Source: Actinomadura sp. WMMA1423 (GTDB taxonomy: Bacteria > Actinomycetota > Actinomycetes > Streptosporangiales > Streptosporangiaceae). Taken from it: a stretch of DNA of 64,000 nucleotides. Numbering within the stretch: position 1 is the stretch's first letter; the number at the start of each line of letters is the position of its first letter. The notes beneath the pieces are model-generated. The model was not told the DNA's origin. It ran no database searches and saw only the letters and a list, made by a program, of their open reading frames with translations. The position numbers and the translations under genes are program-made. The stretch covers positions 4,898,001 to 4,962,000 of the forward strand of contig NZ_CP041244.1 in NCBI RefSeq assembly GCF_006547145.1, given 5' to 3'. Positions 19,141-27,432 of this stretch are shown piece by piece.

Positions 19141-19568
19141 CCGCCCGCGATCTCGCCGACGAGGTCGCGCATGCGCAGCCGGGCGAGCGCGATGTTCCCC
19201 TTTTCCCGGTCGAGCAGTAAATGGACGAATAGATGACCGTCGAGATTCGCGCCCGTAAGGGCCAACAGGTGATATCCGCCCGTTCCGCAAACGATGATCT
19301 CCTCGACGTCGTCTCCCGCCGCGGTGGCGCTGAGCGCCGGCGTCGCCAGCACCGCTCGCACCACATCGGTCGCCCCTGCCGCGTCTTCGTGCTGGTCGAC
19401 GACGTCCTCCCGGCCTGCCGCCGCCACCGCGAGCCCGCTGGCGCAGTCGACCAGCGTGACCCGGCGCGCCCCCGGAATGGTCATCATCGACGCGAGGCAC
19501 TCGTCAATGCCCAAGCCCTTTTCCCCACCCGCATGAGAGTTGCATGAGAGTTGCAAGGACTCGACCAT
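19137..19568 (-). CDS. Roadblock/LC7 domain protein (first in cluster)
   Basis: This protein of about 143 residues has a roadblock/LC7 domain recognisable from GIDECLASMMTIPGARRVTL through ASGLAVAAAG to the C-terminal KGNIALARLRMRDL helix. The start is uncertain. The ATG at 19568 has no ribosome site, whereas a TTG at 19514, right at the domain start, is preceded by GGTGGGGAAAAGG and may be the real one. A GTG at 19655 is also in frame but would add residues unlike the family. It heads the leftward four-gene cluster and is coupled to the DUF4388-like gene. Confidence 0.75.
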   Translation of the reverse strand: MVESLQLSCNSHAGGEKGLGIDECLASMMTIPGARRVTLVDCASGLAVAAAGREDVVDQHEDAAGATDVVRAVLATPALSATAAGDDVEEIIVCGTGGYHLLALTGANLDGHLFVHLLLDREKGNIALARLRMRDLVGEIAGG

Positions 19569-19682
19569 AGCCAGAACTTTGCCGCCAGCAACACCAATCA
19601 GTAAATTTCCCGCGACAATCATGAATGGGGTATAAATACCACCCGATATGACCACCGGTCAGGCTCGGTGCAAGGCTCTCTC

Positions 19683-19718
19683 CCCCGAATCGGCTCCTTC
19701 CGCGCCGCCGGTTCGGGG
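19683..19718 (-). terminator. Hairpin after the DUF6596-type sigma gene
   Basis: An 11-bp stem with one G-T pair (arms CCCCGAATCGG and CCGGTTCGGGG) lies 14 bp beyond the sigma stop, separating it from the roadblock cluster downstream. Confidence 0.55.
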
Positions 19719-19731
19719 TCGTCCGCAACCG

Positions 19732-20976
19732 TCAGTCCGGGCGCCGGACCTCGGCGAGGCGGCGCGCCAGGTAGCGCCGGTCGGCCTCGGTGCGCGCCAG
19801 GGCCAGGGCCTTGCGGTAGGCCTCGGCCGCCTCGCCCGTCCGGCCGAGGCGGCGCAGGAGATCCGCCCGGGTGGCGTGGAGCAGGTGGTAGCCGTCCAGG
19901 CCCTCGATGCGGTCGACCAAGGCCAGGCCCGCCAGGGGGCCGTCCGCCATCGCCACCGCGACGGCGCGGTTGAGCCGGACGACGGGCCCGGGGCTCATCC
20001 CTTCGAGCCGTCCGTAGAGGGCGGCGATCTGCGGCCAGTCCGTCTCGGCCGCCGTGCGGGCGGTGGCGTGGCACGCGGCGATGGCCGCCTGCACCTGGTA
20101 GGGGCCGGGCTCGCCGCGCCGGAGGGCCTCGTTCACGAGCGCGACGCCCTCGTTGACCGCCGCGTGGTCCCAGCGGCGGCGGTCCTGCTCGTCCAGGGCG
20201 ACCAGGTCGCCGGACTCGTCGGTCCTGGCGGCGTGCCGGGAGTGCTGGAGCAGCAGGAGCGCGAGGAGCCCCGCGACCTCCGGATCGCCGGGCGCCAGGT
20301 CGTGGAGGAGGCGGGCCAGGCGGATCGCCTCGGCGCAGAGGCCGGCGCGCACCGGGTCGGCGCCCTCGGTCGCCGCGTACCCCTCGTTGAACAGCAGGTA
20401 CACCACGCCCAGGACGGACGCGGTGCGCTCGCGCAGCAGGTGCGGGGGCGGCACCCGGTACGGGATGCCCGCCTCGCGGATCTTGCGCTTGGCCCGGACG
20501 AGCCGCTGCGCCATCGCGGGCTCGGCGACCAGGAACGCCCGCGCGATCTCCCCGGTCGTCAGGCCGAGGACCGTGCGCAGCGTGAGCGCCACCCGCGCCT
20601 CGACCGGCAGCGCCGGATGGCAGCAGGTGAAGACCAGCCGGAGCCGGTCGTCGGGCAGGCCGTCCCGCTCGGGCGGCTCCTGCGGAGCCTGCATCGTCCC
20701 CAGCTCCCTCAGCTTCGCGGTCTCCGTGGCGCCGCGACGGATCCGGTTCAGCGCGTGGTTGCGGGCCGTCGTGGTCAGCCACGCGCCCGGCCGGCGCGGC
20801 ACCCCGTCGAGCGGCCAGCGTTCGAGGGCGCGCGCGAACGCCTCCTGGGCGCACTCCTCGGCGAGGTCCCAGTCGCCCGTCATTCGGATGAGGGTCGCGA
20901 CAACCCGGCCCCACTCCTCGCGGAAGGCCGCCGCGACCGCGTCTCCCGCCTCCGTCAGTCCTCCTCGAACGGCCAC
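19732..20976 (-). CDS. Sigma factor of the DUF6596 (SigJ-like/YCII-associated) group
   Basis: This protein of about 414 residues has sigma region 2 (WDLAEECAQEAFARALERWP and PGAWLTTTARNHALNRIRR) and region 4 (LGLTTGEIARAFLVAEPAMA) in its first 190 residues. The C-terminal extension has VYLLFNEGYAAT and a TPR-like helical region typical of DUF6596 factors. The GTG at 20976 overlaps the end of the YCII gene. A CTG at 20958 just after its GGAGGA is an alternative. Such factors form pairs with a YCII-related protein, whose role is not known, and may replace a classical anti-sigma factor by their C-terminal domain. Confidence 0.88.
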   Translation of the reverse strand: MAVRGGLTEAGDAVAAAFREEWGRVVATLIRMTGDWDLAEECAQEAFARALERWPLDGVPRRPGAWLTTTARNHALNRIRRGATETAKLRELGTMQAPQEPPERDGLPDDRLRLVFTCCHPALPVEARVALTLRTVLGLTTGEIARAFLVAEPAMAQRLVRAKRKIREAGIPYRVPPPHLLRERTASVLGVVYLLFNEGYAATEGADPVRAGLCAEAIRLARLLHDLAPGDPEVAGLLALLLLQHSRHAARTDESGDLVALDEQDRRRWDHAAVNEGVALVNEALRRGEPGPYQVQAAIAACHATARTAAETDWPQIAALYGRLEGMSPGPVVRLNRAVAVAMADGPLAGLALVDRIEGLDGYHLLHATRADLLRRLGRTGEAAEAYRKALALARTEADRRYLARRLAEVRRPD

Positions 20977-21305
20977 AGGGGCCGCACCTCGATCGAGCCG
21001 TACCGCGCCGACGGGTGCCGGGACGCGACCTCGACCGCCTCCTCCAGGTCGGCGCACTCGATCAGGTCGAAGCCGAGGATCTGCTCCTTGGTCTCGGCGA
21101 ACGGCCCGTCCGCCAGCAGCGTCTCGCCGTCCCGAACACGAACGGTCGTCGCGGTGTCGGTGGGGCGCAACCGGTCGCCGATCTTCCGGACGCCGCGGCC
21201 GTCCATCTCCTTCACCCACGCCTCGGTGTCGGCCCGCATCGCCGCCTGCTCGTCCGCCGGCAGCTCCGCTCCCTCGACTCCGCAGATCATCATCAGGTAC
21301 CGCAT
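20955..21305 (-). CDS. YCII-related domain protein
   Basis: This 116-residue protein has the YCII fold: MRYLMMICG first strand, a helix with EAWVKEMDGRG, the LADGPFAETKEQILGFDLIE core and a C-terminal IEVRPLWPF strand. YCII proteins are small dimeric proteins related to muconolactone isomerases. Its gene overlaps the sigma gene downstream by about 22 bp, the usual arrangement for this pair in actinobacteria. AGGAGGAACG precedes the ATG. It may bind a small ligand and modulate the sigma factor, which is inference from linkage. Confidence 0.9.
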   Translation of the reverse strand: MRYLMMICGVEGAELPADEQAAMRADTEAWVKEMDGRGVRKIGDRLRPTDTATTVRVRDGETLLADGPFAETKEQILGFDLIECADLEEAVEVASRHPSARYGSIEVRPLWPFEED

Positions 21306-21319
21306 CGTTCCTCCTCCTA

Positions 21320-22717
21320 TCAGGTTGTGACCTTCACCGGCTCCGGAACTCGTCGCCGGGCCGGAGCCTTGAGCAGCGCGACCGCGGCCACGGCGCCCGC
21401 CAGCGCGATCCCGGCCGAGACGTCGAACGCCGCGCGGTATCCGGCGGCGGGGCCCGTCCCGTCCGTCCAGGACAGGAGGGCGGTGGTCGCGACGGCCGCG
21501 CCGACCGCGCCGCCGAGCTGGAACGCCGCCGTGTTGATCCCGGAGGCCAGGCCCGCGTCACCGTCCGCGGCCCCGGCCAGGGCGGCGACCGACCCGGCCA
21601 CCCCGGACGCCCCCAGCCCGAACCCGAGAAGTGCCAGGCCGGGCAGCAGGCCGGTCGCGTAGCCGCCGGCCGGCAGCCGGGCCGGCGCGAGGCACCCGGC
21701 CGCCATGAGCGCCAGGCTCAACGGCGCGACCGCACGCACGGTGATCCGCCGGAGCGCCGCCTGCGCCGCGAAGGAGCCGGCGACCGCCGCCACCGGCAGC
21801 GCCGCCGCGGCGAATCCGAACGCGAGCGGCGAGTAGCCGAGGACGCCCTGCGCGTACCGCGACATCGCGAGCGAGGTCCCGACGACCGCCATCGCCGCCG
21901 CCAGCGTGACCGCGTTCCCGCCGGTCAGCCGCCGGGAGCGGAACGTGCGCAGCGGGACGAGCGGAGCCGCCGACCGCGACTCGGCCAGCACGAACACCGC
22001 CCCCGCGGCGACCGCCACCGCCAGCGCCCCGGCCGTCCACGCGCTCGCCCAGCCCGCCTCGGGGATCCGGACGACCCCGTACACCGCGGCCGACACCGCC
22101 AGCGTCACGGTCAGCGCGCCCACAGGATCGTAGGCACGGCGCGCCGCGCCCCGGCTCTCCTCGAGCAGGACCGGGCCGAGGGCGAGCAGGAGCACCGCGA
22201 CGGGGACGTTCAGGAAGAAGATCGACCGCCAGCCGGGCCCGTCCGTGAGCGGACCGCCGATCAGCAGCGCCGCCGTGGCGCCGAACCCTCCGACACTGGC
22301 CCACACGGCGATCGCCCGGTTCCGCTCCGGCCCCTCGGGGAACGCCGCGACCACGATCGACAGCGCGCTCGGCGCCATCAGCGCAGCCGACACTCCCTGC
22401 GCGACGCGCGCGGCGACGAGCATCCCGCCGCTCCAGGCCGACCCGCACAGCAGCGAGGCCACGAGGAACAGGGCCGTCCCGGCGAGGAAGGTCCGGCGCC
22501 GTCCGGCCAGGTCGGCCATCCGCCCGCCGAGCAGCAGCAGCCCCCCGAACCCGAGCAGGTAGGCGCTCAGCACCCACTGCGCGCCGCCGCCGGTGAACCC
22601 GAGGTCGCGCTCGATCGACGGCAGCGCCAGGAGCACGATCTGCGAATCCAGGATCACCATGAAGTTCGCCGCGCACAGCAGCCCCAGCACCGTCCAGCGG
22701 CGCGCGTCCGCGTCCAT
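21320..22717 (-). CDS. MFS transporter, DHA2-like drug exporter
   Basis: This 465-residue protein has the 14-helix DHA2 arrangement with an LDSQIVLLALPSIERDLG first helix, the GGRMADLAGRRR motif A and an ALLIGGPLTDGPGWRSIFFLNVP motif C region. It probably exports hydrophobic compounds using the proton gradient. The stop lies 14 bp before the YCII gene on the same strand, so the exporter may be co-transcribed with the YCII/sigma pair. It is divergent from the epimerase gene at 22880. Confidence 0.88.
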   Translation of the reverse strand: MDADARRWTVLGLLCAANFMVILDSQIVLLALPSIERDLGFTGGGAQWVLSAYLLGFGGLLLLGGRMADLAGRRRTFLAGTALFLVASLLCGSAWSGGMLVAARVAQGVSAALMAPSALSIVVAAFPEGPERNRAIAVWASVGGFGATAALLIGGPLTDGPGWRSIFFLNVPVAVLLLALGPVLLEESRGAARRAYDPVGALTVTLAVSAAVYGVVRIPEAGWASAWTAGALAVAVAAGAVFVLAESRSAAPLVPLRTFRSRRLTGGNAVTLAAAMAVVGTSLAMSRYAQGVLGYSPLAFGFAAAALPVAAVAGSFAAQAALRRITVRAVAPLSLALMAAGCLAPARLPAGGYATGLLPGLALLGFGLGASGVAGSVAALAGAADGDAGLASGINTAAFQLGGAVGAAVATTALLSWTDGTGPAAGYRAAFDVSAGIALAGAVAAVALLKAPARRRVPEPVKVTT

Positions 22718-22847
22718 GTCCCCTCCTTCGCCCGTTCACCTCTCTCCCTGTCGACACTCGGGCCCGGCCGATTTCGACACCCGCGGGGAGGAAACTTCGC
22801 GAAGGGGGTTCGGCCGGGCTGTTTACGCTGTGAGCGTGCAGCCGTTC

Positions 22848-22865
22848 CGTACAGAACGTACAGAA
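22848..22865. repeat. 9-bp direct repeat upstream of the epimerase
   Basis: CGTACAGAA occurs twice in tandem, ending 14 bp before the epimerase ATG, in the gap shared with the divergent MFS gene. It is a possible regulator half-site pair; nothing else supports it. Confidence 0.4.
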
Positions 22866-22879
22866 GGCAGAGTTCTCCC

Positions 22880-23869
22880 ATGAGGCTTCTGATGCTGGGC
22901 GGGACGGAGTTCGTCGGACGGGCCATCACCGAGGAGGCCCTCGCCCGCGGCTGGGACGTCACGGTCTTCCACAGGGGGCGCCATGAGCCGCCCCAGGGAG
23001 TCCGGTCATTGCACGGTGACCGCATCGCCGAGGGCGGTCTCCAGGCCCTGGAAGACGGCGAATGGGACGCCGTCGTCGACACCTGGTCCGGGGCGCCGAC
23101 CGCCGTCCGCGACACCGCGCGCCTGCTCGGCGGCCGTGCCGGACGGTACGTCTACATCTCCAGCCGCTCGGTGTACCGGTTCCCCGAGCCGGCCGGGCTC
23201 GGGGAGGAAGCCGAGGTGGTGGACGGCTCCTCGGACGACGGCGGCGACGTCGACTACGCGGCGGCGAAGCGCGGCGGGGAACTGGCGGCGCTCGACGTGT
23301 TCGAGGACGGCGCGCTCCTGGTGCGGGCGGGTCTCATCCTCGGCCCCTACGAGAACATCGGACGGCTGCCCTGGTGGCTGACGCGCATGGCGCGGGGAGG
23401 CGACGTCCTCGCGCCCGGCCCGCGGGACGCGGGCCTGCAGTACATCGACGCCAGGGACCTCGCCGCGTGGACTCTGGACGCCGTCGAGCACGGGCTCGGC
23501 GGCCCCTACGACCTCGTCAGCCCACCCGGCCACACGACGATGGCCGAGCTGCTCCAAGCCTGCGTCGAGGTGACCGGCTCGGACGCGAAGCTCGTCTGGA
23601 CGGCCCCGGAGAGGATCCTGGCAGCGGGCATACGGCCGTGGATGGACCTCCCCGTCTGGCTCCCGCCCGGCGAGGACTACGACACCCTCCACAGAGGCGA
23701 CGTCACCAAGGCCCTGTCCGCTGGGCTGCGTTGCCGGCCCGTCCGGGAGACGGTCGCGGACACCTGGGAGTGGCTCCGGTCGATCGGCGGCACGGCCCCG
23801 CAGCGTTCCGACCGTCCGGTGCTCGGTCTCGACCCCGAGAAGGAGAAGGAGGTCCTGGGGGCGCGCTGA
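22880..23869 (+). CDS. NAD-dependent epimerase/dehydratase family protein
   Basis: This 329-residue short-chain (extended SDR) protein begins with a Rossmann fold, MRLLMLGGTEFVGRAITEEA, a GGTxFxG variant of the GxxGxxG motif. The catalytic-type segment appears as YISSRSVY and DYAAAKRGGE (YxxxK with Tyr and Lys in place). The C-terminal half resembles sugar-nucleotide reductases or isoflavone-reductase-like members used as generic oxidoreductases in actinobacteria. Substrate unknown. The ATG at 22880 directly precedes the Rossmann motif. The gene stands alone and ends before a hairpin. Confidence 0.82.
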   Translation: MRLLMLGGTEFVGRAITEEALARGWDVTVFHRGRHEPPQGVRSLHGDRIAEGGLQALEDGEWDAVVDTWSGAPTAVRDTARLLGGRAGRYVYISSRSVYRFPEPAGLGEEAEVVDGSSDDGGDVDYAAAKRGGELAALDVFEDGALLVRAGLILGPYENIGRLPWWLTRMARGGDVLAPGPRDAGLQYIDARDLAAWTLDAVEHGLGGPYDLVSPPGHTTMAELLQACVEVTGSDAKLVWTAPERILAAGIRPWMDLPVWLPPGEDYDTLHRGDVTKALSAGLRCRPVRETVADTWEWLRSIGGTAPQRSDRPVLGLDPEKEKEVLGAR

Positions 23870-23899
23870 CCTCCTGTCCCGGCGGGAGATCGCCGGTAT

Positions 23900-23936
23900 C
23901 GCGGCCCGGTGGTGCACGACATGTCACCGGGCCGCG
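23900..23936 (+). terminator. Hairpin between the epimerase and phosphatase genes
   Basis: A perfect 12-bp stem (CGCGGCCCGGTG and CACCGGGCCGCG) with a 13-nt loop starts 31 bp after the epimerase stop and 40 bp before the next start. It probably ends epimerase transcripts. Confidence 0.65.
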
Positions 23937-23976
23937 AGGTGGACACACCGGGCGCATGTCCGCTAGAGAGCCTTCT

Positions 23977-25602
23977 ATGACCGCTTTGGTACTCGGCCCC
24001 CACCTCCGGCACGTGAGTCACCACACCGCGACGATCTGGGTGGAGACCGACCGTCCGTGCGAGGTCAGGGTCGTCAACCGGGAGCAGGGGGTGGACGCCG
24101 CCGCCCGCACCTTCACGGCGCACGGCCACCACTACGCCATCGTCGAGATCGACGGGCTCGCGCCGGGGGCGCGGATCCCGTACGAGGTGGAGGCGGACGG
24201 CGAGACCGTCTGGCCCGAGGCCGGCTCCGGGCTCCCCCCGTCCAGCATCAGGACGCTGCGCGAGCACGGCCTGCTCCGCATCTCCTTCGGCTCCTGCCGC
24301 CGCTCGCCCGGCACCGTGGAGGAGTACGGGCACGACGCCCTCACCGCGTTCGCGGAGAGGCTCCGGACCGGCGGGGACGACGTCGAGTGGCCGGACGTCC
24401 TGCTCATGGTCGGCGACCAGGTGTACGCCGACGAGCTGACCCCCCAGATGCGCGAGTTCATCAGCGGCCGCCGCGCCCCGGGCTCGCCCCCGGACGACGA
24501 GGTCGCCGACTTCGAGGACTACACGCAGCTCTACAAGCTCGCCTGGCACGACGACACGGCCGTGCGGTGGCTGCTGTCCACCGTCCCCACGTTCACGATC
24601 TTCGACGACCACGACATCCGGGACGACTGGAACACCTCGTACACGTGGCGCCGGCAGATGTGGTCGCAGCCCTGGTGGAAGGCCCGCATCACGGGCGGCA
24701 TCGGGTCTTACTGGATCTACCAGCACCTCGGGAACATGTCGCCGCAGGAGCGGGCCTCCGATCTGGTGTTCAAGTCCGTCCGCGCGGCCTCGGACGGCAC
24801 CGGCGACGCGGGCGCCGTCCTGGACGAGTTCGCCGAGAAGGCCGACAAGCAGCCCGAGACCATGCGCTGGAGCTACGCCCACGACTGGGGCGGCACCCGC
24901 CTGATCGTCGTCGACAGCCGCTGCTCCCGCCTGCTCACCGCCGACCGGCGCGGCATGCTCGACGACGACGAGTTCGACTGGCTGGACGGCCAGTGCCAGG
25001 GCGGCATGGACCACCTGCTCATCGCCAGCTCGCTCCCCTACCTGCTGCCCATGGCGATCCACCACGCCGAGTCGTGGAACGAGGCCCTCGCGGGCGGCGC
25101 ATGGGGGAAGCGTGCCGCCGCGCTCGGCGAGAAGATCCGCCAGGCCGCCGACCTGGAGCACTGGGCCGCCTTCGAGAGCTCGTTCCGCAAGGTCGCCGCC
25201 GGGGTCGTCGCCGTCGGGCGGGGGGAGCGGGGCCCCGCGCCCGCCAGCATCTCGTTCCTGTCCGGCGACATCCACTACTCCTACCTGGCGCGGATCACCA
25301 GGCCCGCCACGCAGTCGAAGATCACCCAGGTCGTCTGCTCGCCCCTGCGCAACCCCCTGGAGGGCAAGTTCCGGTGGGCGAACCGCATCGCCCACTCGCG
25401 GGCCGCCGGCCGGCCGTTCCGCGCGCTGGCGAGGTCGGCGAAGGTGCCCGCCCCGCCGATCCGGTGGCGGATGACGGACGGCCCCTGGTTCGACAACGCC
25501 ATCGCCACCGTCGAACTGTCCGGACGCGACTGCGGCGTGCGCTGGGAGACGCCGGGGGAGACCGGAACGTTGTCCGAAATGGGGCGTACCGACATCACGT
25601 GA
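23977..25602 (+). CDS. PhoD-like alkaline phosphatase/metallophosphoesterase
   Basis: This 541-residue protein has an N-terminal Ig-like PhoD_N domain (about residues 1-90) and a PhoD catalytic domain. Metal ligands are suggested by GSCRRSP, LLMVGDQVYADEL, FDDHDIRDDW and FLSGDIHYSYL, all characteristic of the family. PhoD enzymes hydrolyse phosphomonoesters and diesters with Ca/Fe. No signal peptide or twin-arginine motif is visible, so unlike classical PhoD this version may act in the cytoplasm. ATG at 23977 has AGAGAG upstream; an ATG seven codons earlier is possible. Confidence 0.88.
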   Translation: MTALVLGPHLRHVSHHTATIWVETDRPCEVRVVNREQGVDAAARTFTAHGHHYAIVEIDGLAPGARIPYEVEADGETVWPEAGSGLPPSSIRTLREHGLLRISFGSCRRSPGTVEEYGHDALTAFAERLRTGGDDVEWPDVLLMVGDQVYADELTPQMREFISGRRAPGSPPDDEVADFEDYTQLYKLAWHDDTAVRWLLSTVPTFTIFDDHDIRDDWNTSYTWRRQMWSQPWWKARITGGIGSYWIYQHLGNMSPQERASDLVFKSVRAASDGTGDAGAVLDEFAEKADKQPETMRWSYAHDWGGTRLIVVDSRCSRLLTADRRGMLDDDEFDWLDGQCQGGMDHLLIASSLPYLLPMAIHHAESWNEALAGGAWGKRAAALGEKIRQAADLEHWAAFESSFRKVAAGVVAVGRGERGPAPASISFLSGDIHYSYLARITRPATQSKITQVVCSPLRNPLEGKFRWANRIAHSRAAGRPFRALARSAKVPAPPIRWRMTDGPWFDNAIATVELSGRDCGVRWETPGETGTLSEMGRTDIT

Positions 25603-25783
25603 ACGCGCGGCCGCGTCTCCACCAGCCTCGCCGGAGCAGACGCGTCGCCGCGCGGACGGCCCGGCCCGGCATGCCCTCCGCACTCCCCTGACGGCGTCGC
25701 GTCCCGGCCAAGAAGCAACTCGCTCTGATATCTGTGACCAAACCGAGCGACAACAAGTGGTCAATCAGTCACAATGAGCAAGC

Positions 25784-27151
25784 ATGGAGCGAGGAGAGGA
25801 CGCGGCCAGGCCCGGTGACCCCGAGGCCGGCGACGACGCGCTCATCTGCCGGATCCGCGCGGGCGACGACGCCGCCTACGAGACCCTCTACGAGAGGCAC
25901 CTGCCGGCCGCCCGCAGGCTCGCCTCCCAACTGGCCGGGCGCGACGCCGCCGACGCCGCCGTCCATGACGCCTTCGCCAAGGTCCTCGCGGTGCTGAAGC
26001 TCGGCGGCGGCCCCGATTCCGGTTTCCGGCCCTACCTCCTCACGGCCGTGCGGCGGGCCGCGCTCGACCGGCAGCGGGCGGGCCGGCACGCCCACCGCAC
26101 GGGCGACACCGGGGCGCATGACACCGGGGAGCTCTTCGACGACCCCGCGGCCGAGGAGTTCGAGCGTTCGGCGGTCGCGCGCGCGTTCCTCACGCTGCCC
26201 GAACGCTGGCAGACCGCGCTCTGGTACACCGAGGTCGAGGACGCGAAGCCCGCCGAGGTCGCCCCGATCCTCGGCCTGGACGCGGTCGACGCCGCCGCCC
26301 TCGCCCGCCGGGCCCGCGACGGGCTGCGGCAGGCCTACCTCCGGATGCGTCTGGAGGAACTCGAAGCCGAGGACGGGTGCCGTCCCGTCCTGGCCAAGCT
26401 CGGCGACTACGTGAGGGACGTCCTCCCCCACCGCGACTCCCGAAGGGTCAAGCGGCACCTGGGCCGCTGCAAGCGCTGCAGGGGCCTCCACGGGGAGCTC
26501 GCGCAGGTGAACACGGCGCTGCGCGACCTCGTCGGCCCGCTCGTCCTCGGCTCGGCGAGCACCGCCTATCTGCCGCCCAGAGGCGGGCTGTTCCCGTGGT
26601 CGTGGCGCTCGCCCCGGCGGCAGCGGATGTTCGCCGCCGCCGCGGTGGCCGTCGCCGGAGCGGCGGCGCTCGGTCTGGCGCTCGTGTCCGGCGAGCAGCC
26701 CTCGCGCGTCCGGCCCGCACCGCCGCCCGCCGCCGGGCCGGCCGCCCCCAGGCCCCCCGCCGCGGCGCCGCCCGCGGCCAAGGCCCCCGCCGCGAAGCAG
26801 CAGGCCGCGCCCCACGTGTTCGTCCGGGCGGTGGCGGCCGCGCCCCGGATCAGGCCGTCCCGCCCGGCGCCGAAACCGCGGCCCGAGCCCCGTCCCCACG
26901 CCGCCCCACCCGAGGACGAGCCCTCCGTGCCCCGTCCGACACCGCCCGCCCCTGTGAAGATGCAAGAGACCCCGGGAGGCCTGCTGGTCCACATCGAAAT
27001 GCGGGTTCCGCTGACGCACACCGAAGTACGCGTCCGCTTCGACATCGACATGCCGGACTGCGAGACCCGCTTCATATGGCACCGCACCAGCCAATGGCAC
27101 CGCCCCGTCCACCGGGCACCGCGCCCTTTCACGGCCGCCACGGGGAGTTGA
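25784..27151 (+). CDS. ECF sigma factor fused to zinc finger, membrane helix and Pro-rich tail
   Basis: This 455-residue protein combines a sigma-70 family head (region 2 about residues 20-100, region 4 about 125-190) with a C-terminal extension. The extension holds an anti-sigma-type zinc finger (HLGRCKRCRGLH, about residues 223-235), one membrane helix at about 281-302, an Ala/Pro-rich linker of about 90 residues and a 60-residue outer segment. The linker probably crosses or lies in the cell wall. Thus sigma factor and its membrane tether and sensor appear to be one polypeptide, implying release by proteolysis or signalling at the membrane. Region 2 and 4 motifs are diverged. Confidence 0.75.
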   Translation: MERGEDAARPGDPEAGDDALICRIRAGDDAAYETLYERHLPAARRLASQLAGRDAADAAVHDAFAKVLAVLKLGGGPDSGFRPYLLTAVRRAALDRQRAGRHAHRTGDTGAHDTGELFDDPAAEEFERSAVARAFLTLPERWQTALWYTEVEDAKPAEVAPILGLDAVDAAALARRARDGLRQAYLRMRLEELEAEDGCRPVLAKLGDYVRDVLPHRDSRRVKRHLGRCKRCRGLHGELAQVNTALRDLVGPLVLGSASTAYLPPRGGLFPWSWRSPRRQRMFAAAAVAVAGAAALGLALVSGEQPSRVRPAPPPAAGPAAPRPPAAAPPAAKAPAAKQQAAPHVFVRAVAAAPRIRPSRPAPKPRPEPRPHAAPPEDEPSVPRPTPPAPVKMQETPGGLLVHIEMRVPLTHTEVRVRFDIDMPDCETRFIWHRTSQWHRPVHRAPRPFTAATGS

Positions 27152-27272
27152 AGCGGGGGTCGCGGGCACGTCCCCGCTGAACCCGCCACCTGATTCTTCC
27201 CGTAAAGATCCTCCGGAAGAGCCGGACGGGGCCTAAAGGGCTGGTAGCGTCCGCCGCGGCCCCCGAATCCTT

Positions 27273-27330
27273 GTTACCGGGGAGTCGCCAACCGGCGGCT
27301 TGCCATGAAAGAGTGGCGAATCGCCGTAAC
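27273..27330 (+). promoter_or_regulatory. Large imperfect hairpin upstream of the NYN gene
   Basis: Arms at 27273-27290 (GTTACCGGGGAGTCGCCA) and 27314-27330 (TGGCGAATCGCCGTAAC) pair over about 15 positions with one bulge, leaving a 23-nt loop. It lies about 100 bp before the NYN start in a 281-bp gene-free gap. I could not match it to a known riboswitch. It could be a 5' UTR element or the terminator of the sigma-fusion gene. Confidence 0.5.
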
Positions 27331-27432
27331 GGCCTACCGGGCAGACGGGCTTCACTACGCTATAAGCGCCAGGGGTCGTTACGCCGGAGTGGGCACGCTG
27401 TGAACTCCCGTGTTGAGGAAGGACGGTGCCGC

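Noticed and set aside
19569..19655. N-terminal extension of the first roadblock protein to a GTG at 19655
   Set aside because: The added residues are unlike roadblock proteins and lie in AT-richer, promoter-like sequence.
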